The position numbers and the translations under genes were made by a program. The notes beneath the pieces were generated by a model. The model had not been told where the DNA came from, made no database searches, and saw only the letters and a list, made by a program, of their open reading frames with translations. DNA of 64,000 bases from Ovis canadensis (taxonomy: Eukaryota; Chordata; Mammalia; Artiodactyla; Bovidae): assembly GCF_042477335.2 (NCBI RefSeq), contig NC_091254.1:100093001-100157000 (forward strand). The letters run 5' to 3'. Shown here in pieces: positions 21,416-36,994 of the stretch; positions within the stretch are counted from its first letter, which is position 1, and the number at the start of each line of letters is the position of its first letter.

Positions 21416-22410
21416 GCCGCCGCCCGCGGCCAGGAGCGCGCGGGGGGAGACCTGCGTTCCGCGCCCTCCTCCCAGAAGAGCTTGCCGACCCCCGGGCTCA
21501 GGGCGCTTCTGACGAGCCGCTCACCGTGCTCCGGGGGTCCCGACGAGCCGCCTGAGTTTGACACCGACGCACGACCTCTACTCTTGCGGATTTTGTGTTT
21601 TCGTTTGCTGTCTTTAAGTTCAGAGTCCATCTCGCCCCCTCAGAGTTTGCCGAGTTTGCCGGAGAAGCTGTGCTGCCTTCCCGCCGCCCGGCAGGCCCAG
21701 CGCAGCGCCGGGCCCAGCGCAGCGCCCGGGGGCACCGTGGGCCCGGCGGCGCCCGGCTCTGCGTCTCGCCGTGTGACTATGGCTTCGTCCCCTTAAATTA
21801 TATTGACTGCGCGGCCCCATCGGGCTCACACTGTGGGTTTGCCCTGGGTTGCAGCAGATGGATTGCAAGGCCCCTGTTTGTTTTCTGTTTGTTTTGTTTA
21901 CTGCCACGCTGGCGCAGCTGTGGAAACTGAGGCTTGGAGGGTTTATTGCTTATGGTAAGATTCGCCTGATTTCTTACAGGCAGCGTTTGGAGACTTTTTA
22001 TTATATAGTTGTTTACATACTTATAAGTCTATCACTTAAGACATGTACTGAAACAAATGTTGTATTTGTTTCGTAAGCATCTTCCTGTAATCTATTATAA
22101 AGTTGAAATTAAATATAGAGAATGTTTTAACAGTTTTTTAACTCAAAATTTGTCAATCATTTTTAATAGTTCTTTTTTTATAAAAAGAAAAAAGAAATTT
22201 CAGGACAGGCAGTAGTCTCTTTTAAAATGTATTCAACAAGAACCATTAACGGCACAGTTGCTGTTAGCTGCCTGTTCTAAAATAATAGTCTTTTTATTGG
22301 AACACAAATAAACTTTTCTGTAATATTTTGTGGAATAAAGAGACTTTAATTGTTTGACTTGTTTAACTTGGCACTGTTAGTTTTTATTAATAAAGTGCGC
22401 ATGGGCATTT
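21416..22410 (+). other. TFDP1: TFDP1 3' UTR with three poly(A) signals
   Basis: The 3' UTR starts GC-rich and turns strongly AT-rich from about 21950. AATAAA occurs at 22307-22312, 22334-22339 and 22389-22394, so cleavage is expected near 22330-22410. No other gene is visible in this stretch. Confidence 0.8.
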
Positions 22411-22673
22411 TAAACAAGCTGCGTGTCCCTGTGATTCGGGATGCTCTCTGGAGCTCGTTTACCCCCACCAGGCCCTTCTCTGCAGGGAAGGGGTGCGGGC
22501 CCTGCGGTGGATGCAGGACCCGCCACGGCCCCAGCCTCTCCTGCACTGCCCCGCGGGCGGGTGAGGAACGTGGTCCCTAGGACATGGCCGAAGTGGTGCC
22601 TCCTCTCTGTGGCTGGTGGTGGGGAGAGCGTCTGTTCCTTGTCTTATTTTTGGAAGAACTGTACTCATCACCT

Positions 22674-22862
22674 TGGGGCCTCCCAGGTGGCCCAGTGGTA
22701 AAGAATCCGCCTTCAATGCAGGAGACATGGGTTCTGTCTATGGGTCAGGAAGATCCCCTGGAGGATAAAATGGCAACCCACTCCAGTGTTTTTGCCTGGA
22801 GAATTCCATGGACAGAGGAGCCTGGTGGGCTGCAGTCCATGTGGTCGTAAAAAAGATGTGAC
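22674..22862 (+). mobile_element. Bov-tA SINE
   Basis: The tRNA-like head GTGGTAAAGAATCCGCC and the ruminant tail words CACTCCAGT, CCTGGAGAATTCCATGGACA and GGGCTGCAGTCCATG are in order. It is near full length and moderately diverged. This family is specific to ruminants. Confidence 0.93.
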
Positions 22863-22879
22863 CTAAATGTAATCAGTCC

Positions 22880-23165
22880 TGAACATTGACTGGAAGGACT
22901 GATGCTGAAGCTGAAGCTCCAATACTCTGGCCGCCTGATGTGAAGAACGGACTCATTTGAAAAGACCCCGATGCTGGGAGGGATTGGGGGCAGGAAGAGA
23001 AGGGGACGACAGAGGATGAGATGGCTGGATGGCATCACCGACTCAATGGACATGGGTTTGAGTAAGCTCTATGAGTTTGTGATGGAAAGAGGCCTGGTGT
23101 GCTGCAGTCCATGGGGTCGCAGAGAGTAGGACACGACTGAGCGTCTGGACTGAACTGAGCTGAGA
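22880..23165 (+). mobile_element. BovB LINE 3' fragment
   Basis: The sequence follows the BovB 3' end: AAGCTCCAATACTCTGGCC, then GATGCTGGGAGGGATTGGGG, GATGGCTGGATGGCATCACC and the tail GACTGAACTGAGCTGA. It is 5'-truncated and directly follows the Bov-tA copy. Confidence 0.9.
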
Positions 23166-23489
23166 CACAACCTAGGATAGATGAATATTACCACTACCTT
23201 TAACGTGTGAATCCTCATGAAACATGACCTTTGCAGGCACATCCCCAAAAGGTCAGAAGCATGGGGAAGCTGGGGCGGAGGGACGGGGGTGATGCCCTCG
23301 CAGGTGATGGGCCTGCAGTAAGGTGGCCCGCCCAGCTGTCCTCACCTTCCTCCTTGATCACAGGAGCTGAGACAGAGCTTAAGGCTTTGACTTTCAGAAA
23401 GAGAGTGAGATGGTAAGATGGGCAAGGCCAGTGCTCTGTTCAGGCTGCCTGAAGTCACGAGCGAAGGTTCAGTACAAGGTGTGGACTCG

Positions 23490-24340
23490 AGCGGTCCTGT
23501 CCCCCAGACACGAGCGGGCGAGGGCGGGCACGAGCGGTCCTGTCTGCCGGACACAAGCGGGCGAGGGCGGGCACGGGCGGGCGAGGGCGCTTATCCCATT
23601 ATCCCGACTGTGATGGACGTGTGTGCTGAGGGATGCGGCAGAGGGAGAGACAGCATCAGGGCCACGAGCGGGCGAGGACGGGTCACGAGCAGGTGAGGAC
23701 GGGTCACGAGTGGGTCACGAGTGGGTGAAGACGGGCCACGTGTGGGTGAGGACAGGTCACATGGGTGAGGGACAGTCACGTGTGGGTGAGGCAGGTCATG
23801 TGCAGGGGAGGCAGGCCGCATGTGGGTGAGATGGGCCACGTGTGGGTGAGGCAGGTCATGTGTGGGTGAGGGACAGTCACGAGTGGGCAAGGGTGGGCTG
23901 TGTGGGTGAGACAGGTCACATGTGGGTGAGGCAGGCCGTGTGTGGGTGAGTGGAGGCCGTGTGCAGGGGAGGCGGGCCGCGTGTGGGTGAGACGTGTCAC
24001 GTGTGGGTGAGGTGGGCCGCGTGTGGGTGAGGTGGGTCACGTGTGGGTGAGGATGGGTCATGAGTGGATGAGGGACAGTCACGAGTGGGCAAGGACGGGC
24101 CATGAGTGGGCGAGGACAGGTCACGTGGGTGAGGGACAGTCACGAGTGGACAAGGACAGGCCGCGTGTGGGTGAGGCAGGCCGTGTGTGGGTGAGTGGAG
24201 GCCGTGTGCAGGGGAGGCGGGCCGTGTGCAGGGGAGGCGGGCCACGTGTGGGTGAGGCAGGCCGCGTGTGGGTGAGTGGAGGCCGTGTGCAGGGGAGGCG
24301 GGCCGCGTGTGGCTGAGGGTGGGCCCGCGGGTGCAGACAG
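23490..24340. repeat. 20-bp minisatellite with CACGTG words
   Basis: About 40 units resemble CACGTGTGGGTGAGGCGGGC. Variants carry CACGAGTGGGCGAGGAC or GTGTGCAGGGGAGGCG. The palindromic E-box CACGTG recurs many times. It lies between the converging 3' ends of TFDP1 and ATP4B. Confidence 0.93.
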
Positions 24341-25700
24341 GCCCAGCACAGCTGCAGCTGCGTCCCCAGTGTGGCGCTCCTGCTCGTCCTGGCGCTGTGG
24401 GGCTGACACGGGGGGGGGGGGGGCAGGGGCTGAGGGTCTGTGGCCGGGGGGGGGGAGCGTGGGCAAGGGTGAGGCGCTGGCATCCTCGCCTCAGTGCGCT
24501 TCCTCGCTGGCACTTGGCTCAGCCCGGTCACCCTGGGGCGCCGCACCTCAGGGCTGCTTCCGCACCGGCCCCCTGCTGCCCTGTGTCCCCGCGGTGGCGG
24601 CCTGTGCCCTCTTGGGGTGGTCACAGTTATAAGCTAGTGACTCCTGAGTTCTGCAGACAGGACAGCCTGGGGCAGCTCGGGCCAAGCCCTGACTCTGGTG
24701 GTACTGCAGCGGCGGTCCCCGGGGGGTGTCCACGAGCTCCTGCGAGGCCCCAGTGGCCACCTGAGGCCTCGCTGATGTTGGCGCGAGGCCTGGCGGGAGA
24801 AGCAGCCAGGCTTGAACCCAGGCCTCTGACCTCTGACCCCGGAGCCCGGCCTCCCCTACCCCAGGGGCTGGTCAGCCTGTGTATTCAGCAGCAACTTGAC
24901 AGGCAGGTCCAGCCCGCCTGTCCACGGGCGCCTTGTGGCCGGCTGGAGCTAGTCCTGAGGCCGTGTACTCCCCTCCCTGCCCCTGGCAGCGACATCCCCT
25001 CAGCAGCCGGACCGATCCCCCCCACTGAACTAGGTCAGCAGCCCCGCCTTCTGGGGTCTGTAGGGGGAACCTGAGCAGGCTGCCTACTGTGTGTGGACCC
25101 CACGGGCCCCATCAAGACCTTGGAGTCATTTCTGGGGTGACTATACCCCTGACTTCTGACCTCCCGTGTGTCGTGGCGTCCCCAAGATGGCCTGGTCCCT
25201 GACCTGACATTTCCCAGGTGGCTCAGAGTTGCCACCGTGGGGTCAGCAGGGAGGACGTCCGCAGCCCAGGGCCCCTGTCCCCTGGCCCCTTGGGGCTTCC
25301 TCTGGGGGCTCTGGGTGACAGATAATAATAGCAGATATGTCGTTGGAAATATGTTCTGTTCCATACTGGAATGTTGGAATCTGTCGTTGGAATGTTCTGT
25401 TTCTGGGGGCTTCTGAATGGGCTGGGGCTGGAGGCCCCCGCCCTGGAGGTTGGAGGGGAGACTGTGCTGGGAGGAAGGCCGCCTCTGGGGTCCAGGCTCC
25501 ACCACGTGGCCACACCCTGCATCCCGGCCACGTCGCTGGGGCAGCCCCTCCCATGCTGAAACGTGACTTACCCGACTTGCAGTCGAAAGCGCTTATAGAA
25601 AGAGGACTTTTTAGTTAATTTTAGTTAATTCCTTTTAAGTTAACTAAATGAATTTTAGTTCACTCCATTTTTTTCAGTTAACTCTCCCCGTCATCAGGAA
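24340..25700. other. Intergenic DNA between TFDP1 and ATP4B, no gene seen
   Basis: This is GC-rich sequence with a G homopolymer run at about 24411-24422 and a short TTTTAGTTAA duplication near 25610-25630. I find no exon-like segment or clear transposon. Confidence 0.6.
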
Positions 25701-25714
25701 AGACGTGACTCTCT

Positions 25715-26103
25715 TACGTAGGTTAAGAGTGAAATTTAATAAACTTGACTTTTACAGTTTAGGAGTTGTATTTTTTAAAGCCGGAGTCCAGAATGCCTGA
25801 AATCCTAAGGCAGCTTCCTGGTGTTCATAGCCACGTATAGGAACAGTAAGTTACAGCGAGAGTGGTCGGGCCACGCGGCCGAGGTGCGTGCTCCCACGTC
25901 TTAGCTGTGCAGCCGCCGCCTTATGGTCCCCGTGTGGGCCTGTTTCTTGAAGCTACAAATCTGCCTGAAAGGTAAGAGGTCTGATGGGATCTTGATGGTG
26001 CGAGCCTGGCACGGGGCTGTCTGGTGCTGAGCTGCCCTGGTGCCGGCTTCCCTTGGAGGAGGCGTTGGGGTCGCCCTGTTCCTGAGGGCCAGCCCGGGCC
26101 CCG
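25715..26103 (-). other. ATP4B: ATP4B 3' UTR with ATTAAA signal
   Basis: Downstream of the stop on the minus strand, the first good poly(A) hexamer is ATTAAA at 25740-25735. No AATAAA lies nearer on that strand, so cleavage near 25715 is a reasonable guess and gives a 3' UTR of about 390 nt. Confidence 0.5.
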
Positions 26104-30531
<4,428 letters not shown>

Positions 30532-30765
30532 CACTGACTGCGGCTGCTGGGGCTGCAGGGAGGCCGCACACCCGGCTTTTAAGGTCTCCTCCTCGGAGCC
30601 CAAGGGCACCGCGGCGCCCAGCTGAGGGAGGCCCCGGCAGGTGTTATCGGCCCTGCCATTAAGGTGCCCTCCACCGCCTCCCTGGGCATGTCGGGGCAGC
30701 GCCCTCACCACCAGCCCCTCCTCACAAGTGCCCTTGGCGGGAACTTTATCTGCTCTGATAACAAG
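30532..30765 (-). promoter_or_regulatory. ATP4B: ATP4B proximal promoter with TATA-like box and GATA motifs
   Basis: On the minus strand a TTAAAA box at 30582-30577 sits 46 bp upstream of the ATG, which allows a very short 5' UTR. Further upstream are GATA cores at 30648-30645 and 30750-30747 (minus) and 30757-30760 (plus). Gastric proton-pump genes are known targets of GATA4/GATA6, so the cluster fits parietal-cell expression. Binding is inferred. Confidence 0.55.
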
Positions 30766-32440
30766 CAAGCAAGGAGACCAGCAGGCGCTCGGGAGGGGCC
30801 GGCAGGAAAGCAGGTCGGCGAGGCCAGGCCTGTACCCGGCCCCCAGCCGTGGCCGAGAGGCTCGAGCTGAAGGGGCAGGAGCCTGAGGTTGACGGCGGGG
30901 CCCCGGAGGGGCGGGAGCTGGGGGCTCCTGTCCCTGTCACTGCTGCTGCTGGAGAGCCAAGCTCACTGGCGCCCCGGGAGGTGGCCTGGGGGCTCAGGGG
31001 TCCCGACACTCGAGCGCAGCTTGGGTGACAGCTCACGTGCTGCCCTGAAAGCCACACAGGGGCCCACCGCCCTACAGCGAGAAGTGCTTTTCACTCAGCG
31101 ACGCCGGACCCCGGGCGTGCTGTTCAAAGGCAGGTTCTGACCCGGATGGGCCCAGTGGGCCGGGGGCTCCCGGGGGCCTTGACTGCGGCTGCAGGACCAC
31201 AGCCATATCTGGGCAGTGGACACGCCGCCCAGAGCCACATCCGTGTGGTCTGGGGAGCCTTGGCGGCCTCTGACACTGGTCCCAGCCCTGAGTTTCTGAG
31301 CGGGCTGACCTGCGGGTGGCCTGAGTGTCTGGACCACTCCCCAGACGCCTGTGGTGTGTGGTCGAACCAAGGAGCCTTGGCTGCTAAGTAGCCAGGGCCG
31401 CGACCTTGGCTCCCCGGGGAGCGGACACCGCCCAGGGATGCGGCGCCCTCCTCTACGATGAGGCCACAGCAGGCAGGGGTGGTGGACCGCAGGCCCCTTC
31501 ACAGACCCGTCAGAACTGGCTGGGTTGACGGGGATCGCCCGCAGCTCTAGCTGTGCAGCCGCCCACTGTCCTGCTCCCTCTGAGGGACCCACAGGGTCAG
31601 ATAGGAAGGTTTCTTCCAGGGTGAGAACTATGAAAAACCCTCCAGGCATTATGCCATTTTCTTCAGGGTGATTTAGAGTTTGTCAGCAAAATGATAAAAA
31701 TTCATTTATCATTCAAAATGATAAAGTGTAGCATTTTAGCTTGGACTCACAATTTCTTGGGTTTCTTAATGGGCGCTCTCCTGCACTCTGTTCCCGGTCA
31801 AGGCTTTGGAACTTCAGGGCAGTAGAAACGCAGAGTGTGGCCTTGGGCTTTGGTCTCACTGTCCACGCCGGTAGAGCTGGGACCCCAGGCGAGGAGGCTC
31901 AAGGTGCAGGGCAGCAACTGCCAGACGCAGACTGCAGCCCTGGCCTGCACAGTGCAGACGCCCGGGGCTTAGTCTGGGGCTGAACCCTCATGCTCAGGCT
32001 CTGAATTCCCACAGCATGAACGTGTGTGCTGAGCTGCAGACGCGCTGTCTCAACGACCTTCTCGGGACATGTGTCCATGGTTGGGGGTGGGCACTGGGAG
32101 AGGGCAGCTTCCTGCCCAGCATGCCTGCGGAACCACTTGAGCAGATGACCTCTGAAAAGGGTGCACCCCAGACCGTGGGGGCTCACCCCAGGTTCCCACC
32201 TAGGGGCCGTAAGGAGCAGGATCCACCCCTCCGCTCCTGCTCGGGGGCCCGAGGAGTCAGAGGAAACTGAAGCGCTAGATGGGAGGAAGATGCCCAGTGG
32301 ATGACCACTGATCAGAGCAAGACCTGGGAAGACCTCAAAAGGGATCGAAACAGGAGCGTCAATAGGTGTCAAGACTGGGGTGACAAAGGCTGGTGTCATC
32401 GACAGGCTGTCAAGCTGCCGCAGTGAAGGTGCTTCATTGA
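30766..32440. other. Intergenic DNA between ATP4B and GRK1, no gene seen
   Basis: This is GC-rich unique-looking sequence up to about 31600, then more AT-rich. I recognise no exon or young repeat here. Open frames in it lack domains and splice context. Confidence 0.55.
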
Positions 32441-32905
32441 GCATCTGTGAACATGCGTGAACAAATGGGAAACAGAAGCAGGGAGTTTAAGGAAAGAAAC
32501 CAAAGATACAAAGAAGAACCAAATGGAAATTCTAGATTAAAAAATACAGAAGCCAGACTAAAAAGCTCAAAGAATGTATTCCTCAGCAGAGGGGAGGGGA
32601 GAGGGGAAAGGATCAGTGACTTGGAAGAAAAAAAATAGAAGTTTCCAGGTTTGAACAAATAGAGAGAAACTAGAGCCAGAAAAAATTGTGCCGAGCTCGG
32701 TGCCCAGGTTTGGTAAAGACTGACGCCCGAGTCGTTGGGGTCCTGCAAGGGCAGAATAAAGGGGGTGAGGAGTGAGCCTTCAGATCCAAGAAGCGGAGAG
32801 GACTGCTAACAAGGCACCCACCCCCGCCACACGGCAGTCGAACTTCTGGATTTCAAAGACACACACGCGCAACTCCAGAAAGCAACTGCTCAAAACAAAA
32901 AGGAC
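32440..32905 (+). mobile_element. Degraded L1 LINE fragment (ORF1-like region)
   Basis: A-rich sequence with a frame ending in ERISDLEEKK-like residues resembles the coiled-coil part of L1 ORF1. It is followed by AAATACAGAAGCC and CAAAAC-type words found between L1 ORF1 motifs. It is old and fragmentary; the family call is moderate. Confidence 0.5.
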
Positions 32906-33212
32906 TTCAGTCCAGTTCAGTTCAGCTCAGTTGCTCAGTCGTGTCCGACTCTTTGCAACCCCATGAATCGCAGCACGCCAGGCCTCCCTGTCCATCACCA
33001 TCTCCCGGAGTTCACTCAGACTCACGTCCATCGAGTCCGTGATGCCACCCAGCCATCTCATCCTGGGTCGTCCCCTTCTCCTCCTGCCCCCAATCCCTCC
33101 CAGCATCAGCGTCTTTTCCAATGAGTCAACTCTTCGCATGAGGTGGCCAAAGTACTGGAGTTTCAGCTTCAGCATCGTTCCTTCCAAAGAAGTCCCAGGG
33201 CTGATCAGGTGT
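32906..33212 (-). mobile_element. BovB-derived 3' fragment inside L1
   Basis: In antisense it reads AGTTGCTCAGTCGTGTCCGA, then CCAGGCCTCCCTGTCCATCA, CTCATCCTGGGTCGTCCCC and AAAGTACTGGAGTTTCAGC, which is the BovB 3' terminus or a Bov-A type SINE derived from it. It ends near 33212 at GGGCTGATCAG. Confidence 0.9.
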
Positions 33213-34189
33213 TCATCTAGCAGAGCGTGTACAGGGCTTTTGTACTGAAGACCACAAAGTGACCGTGAGACAGAAATCTACACGGATGCAGACACACAGC
33301 GTGCTCACAGGTTGCAAGACTCTACACAGATGTCCATACTCCCCAAACTGATATGCTGTCTTAACACAGTTTCTATCAACATCCAGGCAAGACCTTGTTT
33401 TTGTATCTAGGGATAGGGCTATTCTAAAATTTATTTAGAAAGGCCAAGGAACTAGAAAAGTTAAATATTTTATTCTTTATTTGAAATATTTACTTTTTTA
33501 GAAAATATTTTAAAAATGAAAAATAAGGTAGGAAGACTTGGTCCGCATAACTTCAAGGCTGCAAGGACAGATAGAAACACATCGTCAAGACAGTGAGGGG
33601 CAGAGATCGATAAACACAATAGAAAACTCAGAAGCAGATTCATGCCCACGTGCCCATGGACTTTGACAGCAGCGCCAAAGACGTTCACTGAAGCAAAGAT
33701 GACCTTTTTAGCACATGGAGCTTGAGCAACTGAACGTCCAATAACCCCGACCTAGCTCACAGCTTGCAAAAAAATTAACTCAAAATGGTCATGGATTTAC
33801 ATGTGAAAGTATACAACTTTTAGAAAAAAAAATGTGAGAAAATCTTTAAGTGGTTCTTAAAGGTTAAGACAGAGTTTTAAGACTTGACACCAAAATAAGA
33901 AAAAAAAAACTGAAAAATTGGACTTCAAATACAACATCAGAAAAGCAAGCAGTCCAGTTGGTTAAAAGACGTGAAGAGATATTTCACCAAAGAGGATTCG
34001 CAGATGGGAAATAAACACTTGCATAAATGTCCAACATAACTGGCCAGTGAGGAAATGCAAAGTAAAACCACAGTGGGGTACCACCTATCACAAGAGCTGA
34101 AATGAAAAATAGCGACAACTCCAAATGCTGGTGAGGATGCTGAGAAACTGGGTTGCTCATACGTTGCTGGCAGGAATGGAAAATGGTAG

Positions 34190-34345
34190 TTGGGGTTCAG
34201 TGGCTAAGTCGTGTCCGACTCTCTGTGACCCTCTGGACTTCAGCACACCAGGCTTCCCTGTCCTTCACTGTCTCTCAGAGTTTACTCAAACTTATGTCCA
34301 TTGTGTTGATGATGTTATCCAACCATCTCATCCTGCACCATCTGG
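34190..34345 (-). mobile_element. BovB-derived fragment nested in L1
   Basis: In antisense: GCTAAGTCGTGTCCGACTCT, CAGCACACCAGGCTTCCCTG and CCAACCATCTCATCCTGCAC. L1 sequence is continuous on both sides, so the insertion is younger than the L1. Confidence 0.88.
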
Positions 34346-34659
34346 GGAAAAGTTTGCCAGTTTCTTAAAAAATCAAACATGCAAATATCGCAAGTGCCGC
34401 ATGACCCAGCAATGCTCTCGGGCATTAATCCCAGAGAAACTAAATTTTATATCTGTATGGATATCTGTATGTTTATAGCAGCTTTATTTACGATAGCCCA
34501 AACTGGAATCAACCTAGATGTCCTTCAACAAGCGAATGATTAAACCAGCCATGGTCCCCCCGCACTGTGGAATACTACTCAGGTGTGGGTAGGCAAGCCA
34601 CCTGCTTGCCTCCAGGGAGTCATGCTGAGTGAAGAGCCAGTCCCCGAAGTTATATAACA

Positions 34660-34862
34660 TGCAACTCCCCGATGGGCGTGAGTCTGAGTGAACTCCGGGA
34701 GTTGGTAATGGACAGGGAGGCCTGGTGTGCTGCGATTCATGGGGTCGCAAAGAGTCGGACACGACTGAGCGACTGAACTGAACTGAACTGAACTTAATGT
34801 GGAGTTGCTTTTCAGCTGCTGAGTAGTGTCTGACCCTTTGTGACCCCATGGACTGCAACATA
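34660..34862. mobile_element. Two opposed BovB 3' ends nested in L1, flanked by a target-site duplication
   Basis: From 34662 to 34798 the BovB 3' end runs forward, ending in an AACTGAACTGAACTGAACTT tail. From about 34803 to 34860 a short piece of the same 3' end runs backward. ATATAACAT occurs on both sides, at 34652-34660 and 34859-34867, as expected for a target-site duplication in the host L1. Confidence 0.75.
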
Positions 34863-35044
34863 TAACATTCTTGAAATGACAGCTTTATGGAAATGGAGAA
34901 CAGCTGAGCGGCTATCAAGGTTCAGGACAGTGTCGGGGTGGGAAGGGGTGGCTGTGTATAAGAGGAGACCACGTGGTGTCGGGGGTCCCGAGTGCTGGCT
35001 GTGTCCACGTCGGTGTGCGCTTTGATCCTGGGCTGGGTGGGGGA

Positions 35045-35205
35045 GGTGCTGTCACTGGGGGCGGGGCCAGGGCGCGGGGGTCTCTGCTGTCACTGGGGGC
35101 GGGGCCAGGGCGCGCGGGGGTCTCTGCTGTCACTGGGGGCGGGGCCAGGGCGCGGGGGGTCTCTGCTGTCACTGGGGGCGGGGCCAGGGCGCGGGGGTCT
35201 CTGCA
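35045..35205. repeat. Four-copy minisatellite, 38-40 bp unit
   Basis: CTGTCACTGGGGGCGGGGCC recurs at 35049, 35087, 35127 and 35166, with the linker AGGGCGCGGGGGTCTCTG. Copies are nearly identical and each carries a GGGCGGGGCC GC box. Confidence 0.92.
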
Positions 35206-35599
35206 TTACTTCTTATAACTGCACTGAGTCTACAGTTACTCTCAGTAAAACTTTAATTTTGGAAAAGGACCCGATGAGTTTAGGGAGCTCTGTGTACTTG
35301 ACTCCTCTCGCCGGGCTTGCTCTTCAGCCTGTAAGCCCCGTGATAAACACGTCTAAGGTTGCTTACCCTGTGCTTCCCCCGGAGGGAGCTCAGAGTTCAT
35401 CCAGCGGGCTTCGCTGTCCTCAGACCCTGCCTCTCGGGCTGCGTCCTGACCTCAGTCCCAGCCCCGTGCCAGGCCCACCGAAGCAGACCTTTATTTCTCC
35501 AGGTGGCTCAAGTGCCTGGTGCCACTGGGAGGCACTGGCTCAGGACACAGAGTCAGGAACACTAAGGAGGGGACTCCAGCCCAGGCCTGTGCTGGGGCT

Positions 35600-35990
35600 G
35601 CTGTCCCATCTGATCCCTGGAGGGTAAAGAAAAGGCAGGAAGGGGTTGCAGCGACCGGCCCAAGGTCACCTGCTAGGAAGTGCCGCTGGACGCGCCAACC
35701 CCCCCTCTCAGTGGCAAGCCCTCTCCTCTGCCTCCCCAGCTGCTGCAGAGTCCGCCGTCCTCCCACCCCTGCAGAGCCTCCCTGCCCTCTGGAGCCCTCC
35801 CCTCCCGCCGTGGAGGCCGGCTCCCTGGCCCCTTCTGGCTAGGGCGTTCTGCATTTCTGTGGCCCTTCACCCCTCCCTTCTTCAACTGTCACCAACCCCC
35901 ACCGCTTCCTCATCATTTTTTCCCTTACGGTAGGCACCGAGCACCTGCTGCCCACTAGGGCAAGACCGGCAAGGCTGTGCCGAGGTGAGC
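35600..35990. other. Non-coding DNA with a weak antisense MIR-like patch
   Basis: Near 35655-35690 the words CCCAAGGTCACCTGCTAGGA recall an antisense MIR core. The rest is C-rich and unremarkable. No exon is supported. Confidence 0.35.
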
Positions 35991-36425
35991 CCAGGTGCCC
36001 CGTGAGTGCGCCCCAGCTGTGTCCAAGTGTGTCCCAGGTGCGTCTCAGGGGAGCCCGGAGTGAGTCTAGGGCGAGCCCCGGGCCTGTCTCGGGCGAGCCC
36101 TGGGCCTGTTTCGGGAGAGCCCCGGGCGTGTTTCTGGAGAGTCCCGGGCGAGCCCTGGGCCTGTCTCGGGAGAGCCCCGGGCGTGTCTCGGGAGAGTCCC
36201 GGGCGAGCCCCGGGCGTGTCTCGGGCAAGCCCTGGGCCTGTCTCGGGCGAGCCCCGGGCGTGTTTCTGGAGAGCCCCGGGCGAGCCCCGGGCGTGTCTCT
36301 GCAGAGCCCCGGGCGTGTCTCGGGGAGCCCCGGGCGTGTTTCTGGAGAGTCCCCGGCGAGCCCCGGGTGTGTCTCGGGAGAGCCCCGGGCGTGTCTCGGG
36401 GGGCCCCGGGCGTGCCCCTGGCCTC
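35990..36425. repeat. CCCGGGCGTG minisatellite, about 20-bp unit
   Basis: About 20 units follow the form GAGCCCCGGGCGTGTCTCGG, with variants in TGGGCCTGTCTC and TTTCTGGAGAG. It is CpG-dense. Multiple open frames on both strands that seem to encode GEPRACFWRAPGE-like peptides are products of the repeat. Confidence 0.93.
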
Positions 36426-36994
36426 TCCATCCGCTCTCCTGCCTCTCTCCGTGGGGCCTCAGCCCCAGGTGCAGTCGCTGTGTCCTGCATGCTGCTCTGT
36501 TTCCACCTGGACGCTTCTCTTGGCATTCCTGCTCCACCAGCCACACCGGTGAGGGCAGGGGCTGATGGGGAGCTGACTCCTCGGCAGGAGCCAGGGCCCC
36601 AGGCGAGGACGCCACCAGCCTGACACGCTGTTCTCAGGGCCAGGTCGGCACGAGTGTCCGGGCTCACATACTGACCGGTGCCCTGGCCAGGGTGTCCCCT
36701 GGGCAGGGTCTCGCCTGTGGACACGCGGGAAGTCTACTCATAAACCAGCATCCGCTGGTCTCCTCGCTGATTGCTTTTCTAAAGACGAAGATGGCCCACG
36801 GTGAGGAAAACCAGCCATGTTCGTGAACCGAGGCTCCTCCTGGGCCCCGTGTCCCCACCAGGGAGCAGATGAGGCTCCGGCCCGTCTGCTCGGGCCTGCG
36901 GGCTGGACGGGGCAGCTCCCGTGAGGCAGGGGCTCCGGGCCTGCGAGGTGGGCCTGGGCCCCGCGTGCCCTTCCTCGCAGGAAGCAGTGGGCAG

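Larger units (their letters stand above)
33240..34930 (+). mobile_element. Old L1 LINE 3' region (ORF2 end), interrupted
   Basis: The stretch carries words typical of the L1 ORF2 C-terminus and beyond: GAGATATTTCACCAAAGAGG, GGAAATGCAAAGTAAAACC, TTGCTGGCAGGAATGGAAAA, TTTATAGCAGCTTTATTTAC and GTGGAATACTACTCAGG, in the right order. It is interrupted near 34190-34345 and 34660-34862 by BovB-derived pieces, after which L1 sequence resumes. The reading frame is heavily decayed. Confidence 0.8.

Noticed and set aside
35839-36724. Overlapping long frames at the CCCGGGCGTG repeat
   Set aside because: They are repeat translations (RPGLPETRPGL-like) with no independent coding evidence.
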